This document shows positions 28,801 to 37,131 of a stretch of 64,000 nucleotides of DNA, piece after piece. The stretch is taken from NCBI GenBank assembly GCA_047621325.1, contig JBLHLT010000006.1, forward strand, positions 130,978-194,977, given 5' to 3'. The position numbers and the translations under genes were made by a program. The notes below the pieces were generated by a model. It ran no database searches. It was not told the origin of the DNA and saw only the letters and a program-made list of their open reading frames with translations. Source of the stretch: Bermanella sp047621325 (GTDB lineage Bacteria > Pseudomonadota > Gammaproteobacteria > Pseudomonadales > Oceanobacteraceae). Position 1 is the stretch's first letter. Each line of letters begins with the position of its first letter.

Positions 28801-29321
28801 TTGTATTTTGAAATACCCGCAGCTTCTTCGATATAAACACGCAGCTCTTCTGGCTTTGATTCAATGAGCTTTGAGATCATGCCCTGTTCGATAATGGCAT
28901 AACTACGCGGGCCAAGGCCGGTACCTAAAAACAGATCGGTTACATCGCGACGACGGCACTTAGTACCATTGAGATAATAGATAGATTGACCATCACGGGT
29001 CACTTTACGTTTAAGGGAGATTTCGCTGTATTGGGCATATTCACCCTGTAGCTTGCCTTCGCTGTTATCAAATACCAGCTCTATACTGGCTTGGCCTACA
29101 GGTTTGCGCCCCGTTGAGCCATTAAAGATAACGTCTGTCATGGCATCGCCACGCAGGTTTTTAGCGCTACTTTCACCCATTACCCAGCGCACAGCGTCTA
29201 TGGTATTCGATTTACCACAGCCATTGGGGCCGACAATACAGGTCAAATTAGTAGGAAATGGTATCTTGGTTGGGTCAACAAACGATTTGAACCCAGCAAG
29301 CTTAATGGACTTAAGTCGCAC
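25824..29321 (-). CDS. smc: Chromosome condensation ATPase Smc
   Basis: 1165 residues. Walker A is GPNGCGKS (residues 31-38), the hinge lies around residues 510-640, long coiled coils flank it, and the C-terminal head has the signature LLSGGEKALTAIAL and Walker B FCMLDEVDAPLDD. It forms the condensin complex with ScpA and ScpB, encoded at 10883-12999. The gene follows a GntR-type regulator by 18 bases and precedes zipA, a conserved order in Pseudomonas and relatives. Confidence 0.97.
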   Translation of the reverse strand: MRLKSIKLAGFKSFVDPTKIPFPTNLTCIVGPNGCGKSNTIDAVRWVMGESSAKNLRGDAMTDVIFNGSTGRKPVGQASIELVFDNSEGKLQGEYAQYSEISLKRKVTRDGQSIYYLNGTKCRRRDVTDLFLGTGLGPRSYAIIEQGMISKLIESKPEELRVYIEEAAGISKYKERRRETENRIRRTGENLERLSDIRDELERQIGRLQRQAESAEKYKNYKEDERQTRAQLFAMRWRTMDAELAQINQVIAEQELALEQVLTVQVQDESQVEEKRILLVDLTDDFEKVQTQFYELGGSLGRLEQSIQFQSQRSLQLNSDLQEIIDSKSMVVQQEEDDALALEALDEQLMELEPENELMLAQEESSQETLMQAEDAMQNWQQSWDSFNEKSAEPQRIAEVSKTQIQNFEQNISRIQQRIERLQRELESLQIGDEAEEQLAMLDEQLSEKELQFEQQQQDSAQYQQQVEQAREQQQDLSQKLNESRSQLQSVMGRKASLEALQQAALGTDGESGRWLQSQQLHQNKRLADHLQVESGWELAVETVLAEQLQAVVVPSIDQYAERLLQLNQGQMTLVEHESRASVNSVAGSLASKVSGASVPWLNDVLFADDLAAALALRTRLQGNQSVITADGIWLGASWIRVKRSGDDQSGVLARKQELEELIAKEDDLDALVEELDADLESTSLRINTLEQQRNNAQREVNLAAQQLSDHKSTIHAEKVRLEQQVGRRNQLLGEMTEQKESKALEQEYLEEARLQWQTALQDMEHYTQEREQLLEKRDACREQLDQIRQQARHQKDQAHQQQLKVQTLQHQRQTLMDAISRHEQDKQKLLEREQQLLEQQDQGDSPVEELKAQYEEMMQQRLDVEELMKASRSKKELIENEIREVEQNRQQLEQKAQGVRSQLEQSRMQYQTIHTRRGGIEEQLAEYEVELDDVLEQLADDASVEACQLQLEQIQQRITRLGAINLAAIDEYKTQSERKEYLDKQNADLEKALETLENAIRKIDKETRTRFKETFDKVNGGLKDLFPKVFGGGHAYLELTGDDLLDTGVAIMARPPGKKNSTIHLLSGGEKALTAIALVFSIFRLKPAPFCMLDEVDAPLDDANVGRYARLVEAMSEQVQFIYISHNKIAMEMAKQLMGVTMHEPGVSRIVSVNMEEAVELTEH

Positions 29322-29339
29322 ACGCGCCCCTTTTTATTA

Positions 29340-30002
29340 TTAGTGCTCTAGGGCATCCATCATGATGCTTAGCAAATGATCGCCATATTCTTTTAATGCT
29401 TTTTCTACTTTGGGCACATCACGTTTAACCACGCCTTCAAGCAATTGCCCAAAAAACGTCATACTGTAACTTAACGCATTATTATCAACGGTTAAAGCCA
29501 TATGATATGCACGATGAATAGCTGGCTGTAAATCTTCTAAGATGCCTTCTAGATATGGGTTTTCAGCTAGAGGGTAGGCCATTCGCATCAAATCAAAGCC
29601 AGCTTTAACCACACGTTCGGGCGCTTCTGGATCAGTACTATTGGCGATGGCACGCATCTTTTGTAATTGCTCGATAAGCGGGTCTAATTGCCCTGGCTTC
29701 CACGTATTCGCTACTTTGGATGCCAGAACGATCAATAGAATAATGTAGGTTTCATACAAAGCCGCCACATTGGATTTATTCATCTCGGCTACCATGGCGC
29801 CACGACGAGGCATAATATCAATCAGGTGGCGACCTTCAAGAATCAACAGTGCTTCACGCACAGAGCCACGACTAACCTCTAAATCATTGGCTACTTTGAG
29901 CTCTTGTATCCGCTCTTTTGACTTTAATTTACCTGCGATGATTTGATCACCAATATGCTGGGCAATTTGCTCAGATAAACTTTCCGGTGCTTTAAAGCTC
30001 AT
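29340..30002 (-). CDS. GntR-family transcriptional regulator (FCD type)
   Basis: 220 residues from the ATG at 30002 (MSFKAPESLSEQIAQHIGDQ); the frame is open 27 codons further upstream, but that part is not GntR-like. The winged-helix DNA-binding domain (about residues 8-75) has ELKVANDLEVSRGSVREAL, the FadR-subfamily helix-turn-helix; a helical FCD-type domain follows. It lies 18 bases upstream of smc, a placement conserved in pseudomonads. The ligand and target genes are unknown. Confidence 0.87.
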   Translation of the reverse strand: MSFKAPESLSEQIAQHIGDQIIAGKLKSKERIQELKVANDLEVSRGSVREALLILEGRHLIDIMPRRGAMVAEMNKSNVAALYETYIILLIVLASKVANTWKPGQLDPLIEQLQKMRAIANSTDPEAPERVVKAGFDLMRMAYPLAENPYLEGILEDLQPAIHRAYHMALTVDNNALSYSMTFFGQLLEGVVKRDVPKVEKALKEYGDHLLSIMMDALEH

Positions 30003-30144
30003 GTGGCCCAAAATCCTGTATAAAATACAAACAGCGTTAACCTGACCCGCAAGGATCAAAGGGCTTAGTGTACCACATAACATGTAATTGACTACGGCTG
30101 AGCAGGCCTGTTTGTGATGCAGTAATGCCTTCTATTTATTCAAT

Positions 30145-30190
30145 AATAAAAGCCTTACGTTTGCTTAAAAAACAAACACAAGGCCTTTAT
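30145..30190 (-). terminator. Terminator after the Hsp20 gene
   Basis: AAAAGCCTTACGTTTG (30148-30163) pairs with CAAACACAAGGCCTTT (30173-30188) with a few mismatches or wobble pairs, and on the minus strand the stem runs into TTTTATTATT. It lies 21 bases after the Hsp20 stop. Confidence 0.75.
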
Positions 30191-30210
30191 TAACGACAAA
30201 TTTGAGCAAT

Positions 30211-30642
30211 TTAGTTGATACTGACTCTTATAGGACTCGGTTTTTCATACATCACCTTTGGAATATCCACCTCCAAAACGCCATCATTATAGCTTGCTCT
30301 AATATTTTCAGGGTCCGCATTATCAGGCAGAGTAAAATTACGCACAAATGAACCAAAGCGTCTTTCTATACGATGTACTTTAGCATTCGAATCTTTATGC
30401 TTGCTTTCACGCTGACCCGCTAACGTTAATATATTCTCGTTAACACTGATGTTGATATTATCCTTACTCACCCCAGCCAATTCTGCATGCACATGAAAAG
30501 CAGCTTCACTTTCACTCACATCCACAACCGGATGCCAGTCGGCTTTTGTCATGGACTGAGTGATCGCATTGGATTCTTGAGGGCGATAATAATTTAATAC
30601 GGTTTCCATTTCTGTGAATGGGTCCCAGGTTGATAATTTCAT
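30211..30642 (-). CDS. Small heat shock protein, Hsp20/IbpA family
   Basis: 143 residues with an alpha-crystallin domain (about residues 36-140). Typical segments are FHVHAELAGVSKDNINISV, RIERRFGSFVRNFTLP and YNDGVLEVDIPK. Such proteins form oligomers that hold unfolding proteins for refolding by DnaK and ClpB. GGAGG lies 6 bases before the ATG, and a sigma32-like promoter is present upstream (30682-30707), consistent with heat induction. It is a single-gene unit. Confidence 0.93.
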   Translation of the reverse strand: MKLSTWDPFTEMETVLNYYRPQESNAITQSMTKADWHPVVDVSESEAAFHVHAELAGVSKDNINISVNENILTLAGQRESKHKDSNAKVHRIERRFGSFVRNFTLPDNADPENIRASYNDGVLEVDIPKVMYEKPSPIRVSIN

Positions 30643-30681
30643 GTGAGCCTCCTATTCATTTTCATTTCGCTCACAACTGAT

Positions 30682-30707
30682 ATATGTTTTATCTAGATTT
30701 TTTCAAG
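30682..30707 (-). promoter_or_regulatory. Sigma32-like heat-shock promoter for the Hsp20 gene
   Basis: On the minus strand CTTGAAA (30707-30701) matches the sigma32 -35 consensus, and after 11 bases AAACATAT (30689-30682) matches the 3' half of the CCCCATNT -10 consensus. It lies about 40 bases upstream of the start codon. Confidence 0.6.
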
Positions 30708-30910
30708 GTTATTTTTCGACTAAATATTTCGATCACTCATCCGCATCAAGCTTTAATTTTTTAAATACATGCAACCTATCCACAACAAGTCAAATTCAGC
30801 GCCTTATATACAAATGGTTTGTCGCCATTTGCTCCTTAATATGACCTTTAACACCCTAGTTCCAAACTTGAGGCTTGCTACACTGCCTGCATCTAGCAAA
30901 AGGTGACAAC

Positions 30911-31909
30911 ATGGAAACGCTTATTAACAGCCAAGGGCAAGTGCATTTTGGGGTTTTACCAACTAGCCCAAAGCGTATTAATCACTTAGATTTTGATTTA
31001 CGCAACAATATGGATAACACCATAAACGGCCTTAGAAAAAAAATGCGGTTTAACCAATTTCAATTTATTGGTTTAACGGGTGACGACCTTATTTTTGGGG
31101 TCGCTATAGTGAATCTTAAATGGGTCAGTAATTGCTTTTTATATCTGTACCAACCCAGCACACAAACCTTTAAAGAATATTCATGGCTAAAACCCTTTGC
31201 GTTAAACACACAAACCGACACACAACCTAACAACGGACACTGGTCATTTAAAAGCGGCCACAACCAGATTGAAATCATCAGCCGTCAACATCAACGCCAC
31301 CTAGTTGTTAACTGTGGTAACGAGCTGCAGATTGATGTCACGATTAATGAAACACAACCCCCGCTCGATGTGTGCTGCCGCGCCGGTTACAACGGTTGGG
31401 TGTACACGCAAAAAAATACAGCGCTGCCGTTTACTGGGCAAATTCAGTGGCAAGGGCAAGACATTCCCTCGCAAGACTTACTCGCCAGTGTCGATTGGTC
31501 ATGTGGCTATATGCGTCGCGAAACATTCTGGCTTTGGGCGAGTTTAAGCCATAAAACGAATAGCGGTGATGTGGTTGGCTTTAATTTAGCAGCCGGTGTC
31601 AATGAAACCAGCCACACCGAAAACGCACTTTGGATTAACGGCGAAATGATTAAACTTGATCGCGCTGAATTTATTTTTGATCGCAAAGATCGTATGGCGT
31701 CTTGGCAAATTAAAACAAGCGACGACTATATAGCCCTGACATTCACCCCTGCTGGTGAACGTAAGGAAAAAATAAACGCAGGTTTAATCGCATCAAACTT
31801 TACCCAAGTATTTGGCCGATTTAACGGCACGGTTAAGAACAAACACGGGCAACTCATTGAAATACGCAACGCCAGTGGCTTTTGTGAAGATCACTTTGCT
31901 AAGTGGTAA
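30911..31909 (+). CDS. DUF2804 domain protein
   Basis: 332 residues from the ATG at 30911, preceded by AAAGGTGA at a normal distance; the frame is open 12 codons upstream without a ribosome site. The whole protein resembles DUF2804, a beta-rich family with many conserved Trp and Gly residues (for example VDWSCGYMRRETFWLWAS and RKDRMASWQIK). No signal peptide or membrane helix is visible. The function is unknown. It is transcribed divergently from the Hsp20 gene and stands alone. Confidence 0.8.
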   Translation: METLINSQGQVHFGVLPTSPKRINHLDFDLRNNMDNTINGLRKKMRFNQFQFIGLTGDDLIFGVAIVNLKWVSNCFLYLYQPSTQTFKEYSWLKPFALNTQTDTQPNNGHWSFKSGHNQIEIISRQHQRHLVVNCGNELQIDVTINETQPPLDVCCRAGYNGWVYTQKNTALPFTGQIQWQGQDIPSQDLLASVDWSCGYMRRETFWLWASLSHKTNSGDVVGFNLAAGVNETSHTENALWINGEMIKLDRAEFIFDRKDRMASWQIKTSDDYIALTFTPAGERKEKINAGLIASNFTQVFGRFNGTVKNKHGQLIEIRNASGFCEDHFAKW

Positions 31910-32139
31910 GGCCTATTAATCACCCAAATAAGTAAGGGGGGCTACTCCCTACTTATAACTACCCGTTATTACTAGCACAGCTAACTAATCCTTCAGCGCT
32001 TGTACGATTTTTACCTCTTCCCAGAGCGACTCAACTCCTATATATTAGAAAAACCTAATTTAGATAAAGCTTAACTTAAATATCACATCTAACGCCCTAG
32101 CCTCTTCTACACTTAAAAGGCACTGCACAGGATACCAAT

Positions 32140-33180
32140 ATGAAATACTCACACTTACTTGCCAGCTGCTTAGCAATAGCTGCCTTTTCATACCCTCAAG
32201 CCTGGGCCGGTGAGGTTGCGTCTTTGCAAGTAAACGTTAAAAGCTACCCAAGCTGGTTCACCTTAGAGGCCGAAATTGAAGCTGTGAATCAGGCCACTAT
32301 TAGCGCACAAACCACTGGTCGAGTGCAGTCGATCGAAGTGGACGTAAACGACTATGTTCAAGCCGGTGATTTAATTATTCAGCTGCGCAACAAACAACAA
32401 AAAGCCGCTGTCGCCCAAGCCACGGCAGGGTTAAATCAAGCTCAAGCGTTAAATACAGACGCTCAATCTCAACTAACCCGCGCCACCCCTCTATTCGAAC
32501 AAGGTTCGGTATCTAAAGGCCAATTCGATTCGATTAAAGCCAACGCAGCATCGGCCGCCGCACAAGTAAAAGCATCGCAAGCCCTTTTAACGCAAGCGCA
32601 AGAACAATTATCTTATACGCAAATACGCGCACCCTATGCGGGCATTGTAAAAACACGGTTAGTCGAGGTTGGCGAGTCAGTGAACCCTGGTACGCCTTTA
32701 ATGGTAGGACTTTCACTTAATCAACTAAGAGCCGTTGCCCACTTACCACAGCGTTTTATCAGCCAAATAAATGCACAATCACAGCTGCAAATCGTACATA
32801 ACGAGCATGCGTTTTTATCAACTAAAGTAACCATTTTCCCTTTTGCAGATTCCAATAGCCGCAGCTTTAAAATACGCGCAAATATTGAAGCAAAAAACGC
32901 CGGTTTATTTCCCGGCATGTGGGTGAAATTAAAAATACCTATGACTGAGCAATCATCAATTCGTGTACCCATGAATGCCATTATCCGTAAAGGCGAAGCC
33001 AGTTATGTTTACATCAAAAATCAGAATCAATTTCAATTAAGGCAAGTGCGCCTAGGCGAACAACATTTACCCGTCGGAGAAAAAGGCACATCCGTTTGGG
33101 TGGAAGTATTAGCGGGCATTAAGGACGGCGATGAAATCGCCATAGATACAGCCGCGGTCATGGCCGCTCAGGGGATTTAA
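32140..33180 (+). CDS. RND efflux periplasmic adaptor (membrane fusion protein)
   Basis: 346 residues: Sec signal peptide (cleaved near residue 23, AWA), then a lipoyl-like half-motif (SAQTTGRVQSIEVDVNDYV, about 55-73), a coiled-coil hairpin (about 85-165), the second lipoyl half (YTQIRAPYAGIVKTRLVEVG) and beta-barrel parts. It bridges an inner-membrane RND pump to an outer-membrane channel. The permease gene follows after 1 base; no TolC-type gene is nearby, so a channel encoded elsewhere is expected. Confidence 0.92.
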   Translation: MKYSHLLASCLAIAAFSYPQAWAGEVASLQVNVKSYPSWFTLEAEIEAVNQATISAQTTGRVQSIEVDVNDYVQAGDLIIQLRNKQQKAAVAQATAGLNQAQALNTDAQSQLTRATPLFEQGSVSKGQFDSIKANAASAAAQVKASQALLTQAQEQLSYTQIRAPYAGIVKTRLVEVGESVNPGTPLMVGLSLNQLRAVAHLPQRFISQINAQSQLQIVHNEHAFLSTKVTIFPFADSNSRSFKIRANIEAKNAGLFPGMWVKLKIPMTEQSSIRVPMNAIIRKGEASYVYIKNQNQFQLRQVRLGEQHLPVGEKGTSVWVEVLAGIKDGDEIAIDTAAVMAAQGI

Positions 33181-33181
33181 C

Positions 33182-36100
33182 ATGACTGAGCACACACCAA
33201 ACCAGCCTAGCTCGCTAGGTATTAGCGGCCGCCTTGCCAAAACATTTCAAAATAATGCGATTACACCGTTATTGGCATTATTCGGTTTATTGCTGGGCTT
33301 TTTTGCCATCATGGTCACGCCTAAAGAAGAAGAACCTCAAATTGATGTGACCTTTGCCAATGTATTTATTGCGTTTCCCGGTGCATCTGCAAAAGAAGTG
33401 GAGAGCTTAATTAGCATTCCCGCCGAGCAAGTTCTCAGTGAAATAAATGGTGTCGACGATATTTACAGTGTCTCGCGCCCGGGCATGTCGGTATTAACTA
33501 TTGCGTTTGAAGTGGGTTTAAAACGCGAAACCGCTATCTTAAGTTTATACAATCAAGTGTATAGCCACCAAGACTGGTTGCCGGCTAATCTTGGTGCGTC
33601 ACAACCCATTATCAAACCACAAGGTATTGATGATGTGCCCATTATGTCACTTACCTTATTCAGCGACGACAAAGCGGTTTCAACTCAACAACTCACGGAG
33701 TTGGCTCATGTATTGGAAGTCGAATTAAAACGCATTGACGGCACCCGCGACATTTACACAATAGGTGCACAAAATGACGCAGTGAATGTTCGCCTCGACC
33801 CTATTCGTTTAAGCGCTTATGGCATCACCATTGACGATATCGCCAATACCTTATTAAGCGCCAATGCCAGCGCACCTGCGCGTAATGTTTATCAGCAACA
33901 AGCTTACATTCAAGTACAAGCCGGTAATTTTTTAACCAGCGCGGCCGAGATAAATCAATTGGTTATTGGTCTTGCAAAAAATGGCAGCCCCATTTATTTA
34001 TCCGATGTAGCTGACATTATTCATGGCGCTGACATTCCTGAATCACACGTCTTGCATTTTGAAGCAGGTGGTAAGTCAAACCACACAGCAGTAACCATAG
34101 CCATTGCCAAACAACCCGGAAAAAATGCATTTGATATCACCAGTGATATTGAACAGCGTTTAGAGCAATTATCTAACATTGTCATCCCCGACAACATACA
34201 AGTAAAAGTCACTCGAAATTACGGCGATACCGCAAAAGACAAGAGCGACAAACTCATTGCCAAGCTCTTGTTTGCCACCGCAGCCGTAGTCGTTTTAGTT
34301 TTACTCACCATGAGCTGGCGTGAAGCCATTATTGTGGGTGGTGCAATCTTCATTACGCTTGCCATCACCTTATTTGCCAGCTGGGCATGGGGATTCACCC
34401 TTAACCGTATCTCGTTATTCGCGTTGATATTCAGTATTGGCATTTTGGTCGATGACGCCATTGTGGTGGTTGAAAACATTCATCGGCACTTGCATATGGG
34501 CGGCAAAAAACTATTAGATATCATCCCAACGGCAGTTGATGAAGTGGGCGGGCCGACTATTTTAGCTACCTTCACCGTCATAGCGGCGTTAATGCCAATG
34601 GCTTTTGTCAGTGGTTTAATGGGGCCATACATGAGCCCTATTCCAATTAACGCCAGTACCGGCATGTTAATTTCATTGGCTATTGCGTTTATTGTCACAC
34701 CTTGGTTATCGTATAAATTGCTCAAAAACCAAACATCAAATGAGCACAACCAACACGGCGAAGATAACGTCAAAGAAAATAAAATTTACAAACTGTTTGA
34801 TCGCATTATGCGCCCGCTCATCCAAGGGCAGCATGCCGCTAAAAAACGCCTAAAGATGCTGGCACTGGTTATCAGCTTAATTCTGCTATCGGTGTCGTTA
34901 CCTGTGATGAAAATGGTGGCCCTTAAAATGCTGCCATTTGATAATAAATCTGAATTTCAGGTGATTGTTGATTTACCTGAAGGCACACCAATGGAAAATA
35001 CGTTAGTGGTATTAGAAGCTTTAGGTGAAGAATTAAAAACCAATCAATACGTCAAAGATTTCCAGTTGTATGCAGGCATAAATGCGCCGATTAACTTCAA
35101 TGGTTTAATTCGCCAATATTACTTACGTAACGAACCCCACACGGGGGATATTCAAGTGAACCTTGTTGATAAAGAACAGCGTGACCTACAAAGCCATGAT
35201 ATTGCACTGCAATTACGTCCCGCATTACAACGCATTGGCAAACAATTTAATGCCAACGTGAAATTAGCCGAGGTGCCACCGGGCCCACCCGTAATGGCAC
35301 CCATTGTGGCCGAGGTGTACGGCATCAACTATGAAGAGCAAATCAAAACCGCACAAAGCTTACGCACACTATTTGAAGGTACGGCCGACATCATGAACGT
35401 CGATGACAGTATTGACGCGGCACAACAAAAAACCATTATCAACATTGACCGCCAAAAAGCGGCTCAATTTGCAGTACCTTATGCCAGCATTGTTAGCGCA
35501 TTAGATATCGCACTAGGTGGTAAAGACGTGAGTTATTTACACTCGCAGCATAATAAATACGCCACACCTATTCGCTTAGAATACAACGACAGAGACAAAG
35601 CCAACTGGCAAACATTGCTCAATACCAAAGTAAGAAGTGTAAACGGTCAGCTCGTGTCTATTTCTGACATGACCAGTACGCAACACAACACCATTGATTA
35701 CACCATTTATCATAAAAATTTATTACCCGTGGTATTTGTTAACGCCGATATGGCAGGCCAATTAGACAGCCCTCTGTACGGCCTGTTTGATATGTCATTT
35801 GCCATGGACGATGCAGCAAACAGCGAAAACGGTTTTAGCCCGGAGCAATTTTTCATAAACCAGCCACAAGTTACCCATAAACCCTCTATAAAATGGGACG
35901 GTGAATGGCAGATCACTTATGAAACCTTCCGTGACATGGGCATTGCGTATGGCGTAGGCATGATCTTAATTTATTTATTAGTCGTGGCTCAATTTAAAAG
36001 TTATTTGGTACCGTTAATTATTATGGCGCCTATTCCGTTAACCATTATTGGTGTCATGCCTGGGCATGCATTGTTTGGCGCGCAGTTTACCGCCACCAGC

Positions 36101-36406
36101 ATGATTGGCATGATTGCCTTGGCCGGCATCATCGTGCGAAACTCCATATTATTAGTGGATTTTATCAATCAAGAATTAGCAAAAGGCGTCGACCTTGTAG
36201 AAGCAACCATTAATAGTGCTGTCGTTCGTGCCAAGCCAATTATGCTCACAGGCGTAGCCGCCATGACGGGCGCGTTCTTTATATTAGATGATCCCATTTT
36301 TAACGGCTTAGCCATTAGCTTAATCTTTGGCATTTTAATCAGCACACTGTTTACGCTGATTTTAATTCCTATGTTGTATTTTGTTTATAAGAAACGGAAT
36401 GCTTGA
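33182..36406 (+). CDS. RND efflux permease
   Basis: 1074 residues with twelve transmembrane helices in two halves and two large periplasmic loops, as in AcrB-type pumps. The TM4 motif GILVDDAIVVVENIHRHL carries the two Asp residues of the proton relay. The N-terminal part NAITPLLALFGLLLGFFAI and the PKEEEPQIDV stretch place it in the subgroup of RND permeases with acidic 'EEEP' entry seen in many marine bacteria. The substrate cannot be read from sequence. It forms a two-gene operon with the adaptor. Confidence 0.92.
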   Translation: MTEHTPNQPSSLGISGRLAKTFQNNAITPLLALFGLLLGFFAIMVTPKEEEPQIDVTFANVFIAFPGASAKEVESLISIPAEQVLSEINGVDDIYSVSRPGMSVLTIAFEVGLKRETAILSLYNQVYSHQDWLPANLGASQPIIKPQGIDDVPIMSLTLFSDDKAVSTQQLTELAHVLEVELKRIDGTRDIYTIGAQNDAVNVRLDPIRLSAYGITIDDIANTLLSANASAPARNVYQQQAYIQVQAGNFLTSAAEINQLVIGLAKNGSPIYLSDVADIIHGADIPESHVLHFEAGGKSNHTAVTIAIAKQPGKNAFDITSDIEQRLEQLSNIVIPDNIQVKVTRNYGDTAKDKSDKLIAKLLFATAAVVVLVLLTMSWREAIIVGGAIFITLAITLFASWAWGFTLNRISLFALIFSIGILVDDAIVVVENIHRHLHMGGKKLLDIIPTAVDEVGGPTILATFTVIAALMPMAFVSGLMGPYMSPIPINASTGMLISLAIAFIVTPWLSYKLLKNQTSNEHNQHGEDNVKENKIYKLFDRIMRPLIQGQHAAKKRLKMLALVISLILLSVSLPVMKMVALKMLPFDNKSEFQVIVDLPEGTPMENTLVVLEALGEELKTNQYVKDFQLYAGINAPINFNGLIRQYYLRNEPHTGDIQVNLVDKEQRDLQSHDIALQLRPALQRIGKQFNANVKLAEVPPGPPVMAPIVAEVYGINYEEQIKTAQSLRTLFEGTADIMNVDDSIDAAQQKTIINIDRQKAAQFAVPYASIVSALDIALGGKDVSYLHSQHNKYATPIRLEYNDRDKANWQTLLNTKVRSVNGQLVSISDMTSTQHNTIDYTIYHKNLLPVVFVNADMAGQLDSPLYGLFDMSFAMDDAANSENGFSPEQFFINQPQVTHKPSIKWDGEWQITYETFRDMGIAYGVGMILIYLLVVAQFKSYLVPLIIMAPIPLTIIGVMPGHALFGAQFTATSMIGMIALAGIIVRNSILLVDFINQELAKGVDLVEATINSAVVRAKPIMLTGVAAMTGAFFILDDPIFNGLAISLIFGILISTLFTLILIPMLYFVYKKRNA

Positions 36407-36411
36407 TGGTA

Positions 36412-36432
36412 GACGGGGGACGGGGGACGGGG
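36412..36432. repeat. Three tandem copies of GACGGGG
   Basis: GACGGGG is repeated three times perfectly, 6 bases after the RND permease stop, directly in front of the palindromic repeat. The strong local G-bias on the plus strand makes it a potential G-quadruplex former. Confidence 0.85.
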
Positions 36433-36435
36433 GAT

Positions 36436-36533
36436 CGTAGGATGGGTTAGCGCGTAGCGTAACCCATCATTCAATTCAAACCATACCTGATGGGTTACGA
36501 TTTTCACTTCGTTCAAATCTAACCCATCCTACG
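36436..36533. repeat. Palindromic intergenic repeat
   Basis: CGTAGGATGGGTTAG (36436-36450) and CTAACCCATCCTACG (36519-36533) are perfect 15-base inverted repeats. Inside, GATGGGTTA and TAACCCATC form another hairpin around GCGCGTAGCG, and a further GATGGGTTACGA copy follows. Similar 'GGATGGGTTA' elements are scattered in intergenic regions of many gammaproteobacteria. It may fold as a transcript-end structure for the RND operon. Confidence 0.8.
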
Positions 36534-36854
36534 TCCTATCAAAAATTCAAAATCGTACGAACCCGCACCTGCGGGTGAAAATATTTTAGAAACCTCTTCA
36601 GTTTACTCTTAGCAATGAGAAGCAAACGACAATCGAAGGGTACATAACTTGACTGCCATATTAGTTAACGACCCGTCTTTAAAAACTGCCAACTCAAAAG
36701 ACAACCCCTGCCTGTCATTGATAGATGGCTCTAAATCCTAGCCTATAAATCTTATTTTCACCCTCTTTGGTAATCCCCTCTTTAATCTAACTCATACTAA
36801 GAAATACTCATTTTTGATAATTAAGGAATTTGACGATATTAAAATATTTAAACG

Positions 36855-37037
36855 GTGCGTCCGAATTATTGCGTATTGCGAGCAGAAAAAAGGGATCTCG
36901 CTTTTTTGCGCGTGCATAAATTTCAAATGAACAAGCAAATCACTCTACTGGATTACAGCTATGATGATGGAAGTTTGATCTTGGAGTTAATGGCACTGGG
37001 TTCCCATGAGAATTTCTATCGGGATGTGAAGTGGTAA
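36855..37037 (+). pseudogene. Possible C-terminal remnant of a RelE/ParE-type toxin
   Basis: 60 codons starting with GTG at 36855 (an internal ATG at 36930 leaves 35). The C-terminal half, with LLDYSYDDGSLILELMAL then GSHENFYRDVKW, resembles the end of RelE/ParE-superfamily toxins as I remember them. The N-terminal toxin core and any antitoxin gene are missing. A terminator follows 47 bases downstream. I treat it as a remnant; it could instead be an unrelated short ORF. Confidence 0.35.
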
Positions 37038-37083
37038 ATTGTTTGGTTATTAGATGAGGAGTGCGAGATAAGAGGTTAGAGAT

Positions 37084-37110
37084 AAAACGCAGCTGGGGCT
37101 GCGTTTTTTT
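37084..37110 (+). terminator. Rho-independent terminator
   Basis: AACGCAGC-TGGG-GCTGCGTT followed by TTTTT on the plus strand gives a perfect 8-bp stem. It ends the transcript of the toxin remnant and faces the end of the NACHT gene. Confidence 0.85.
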
Positions 37111-37131
37111 GTTTAAATTGAACAAATTATT

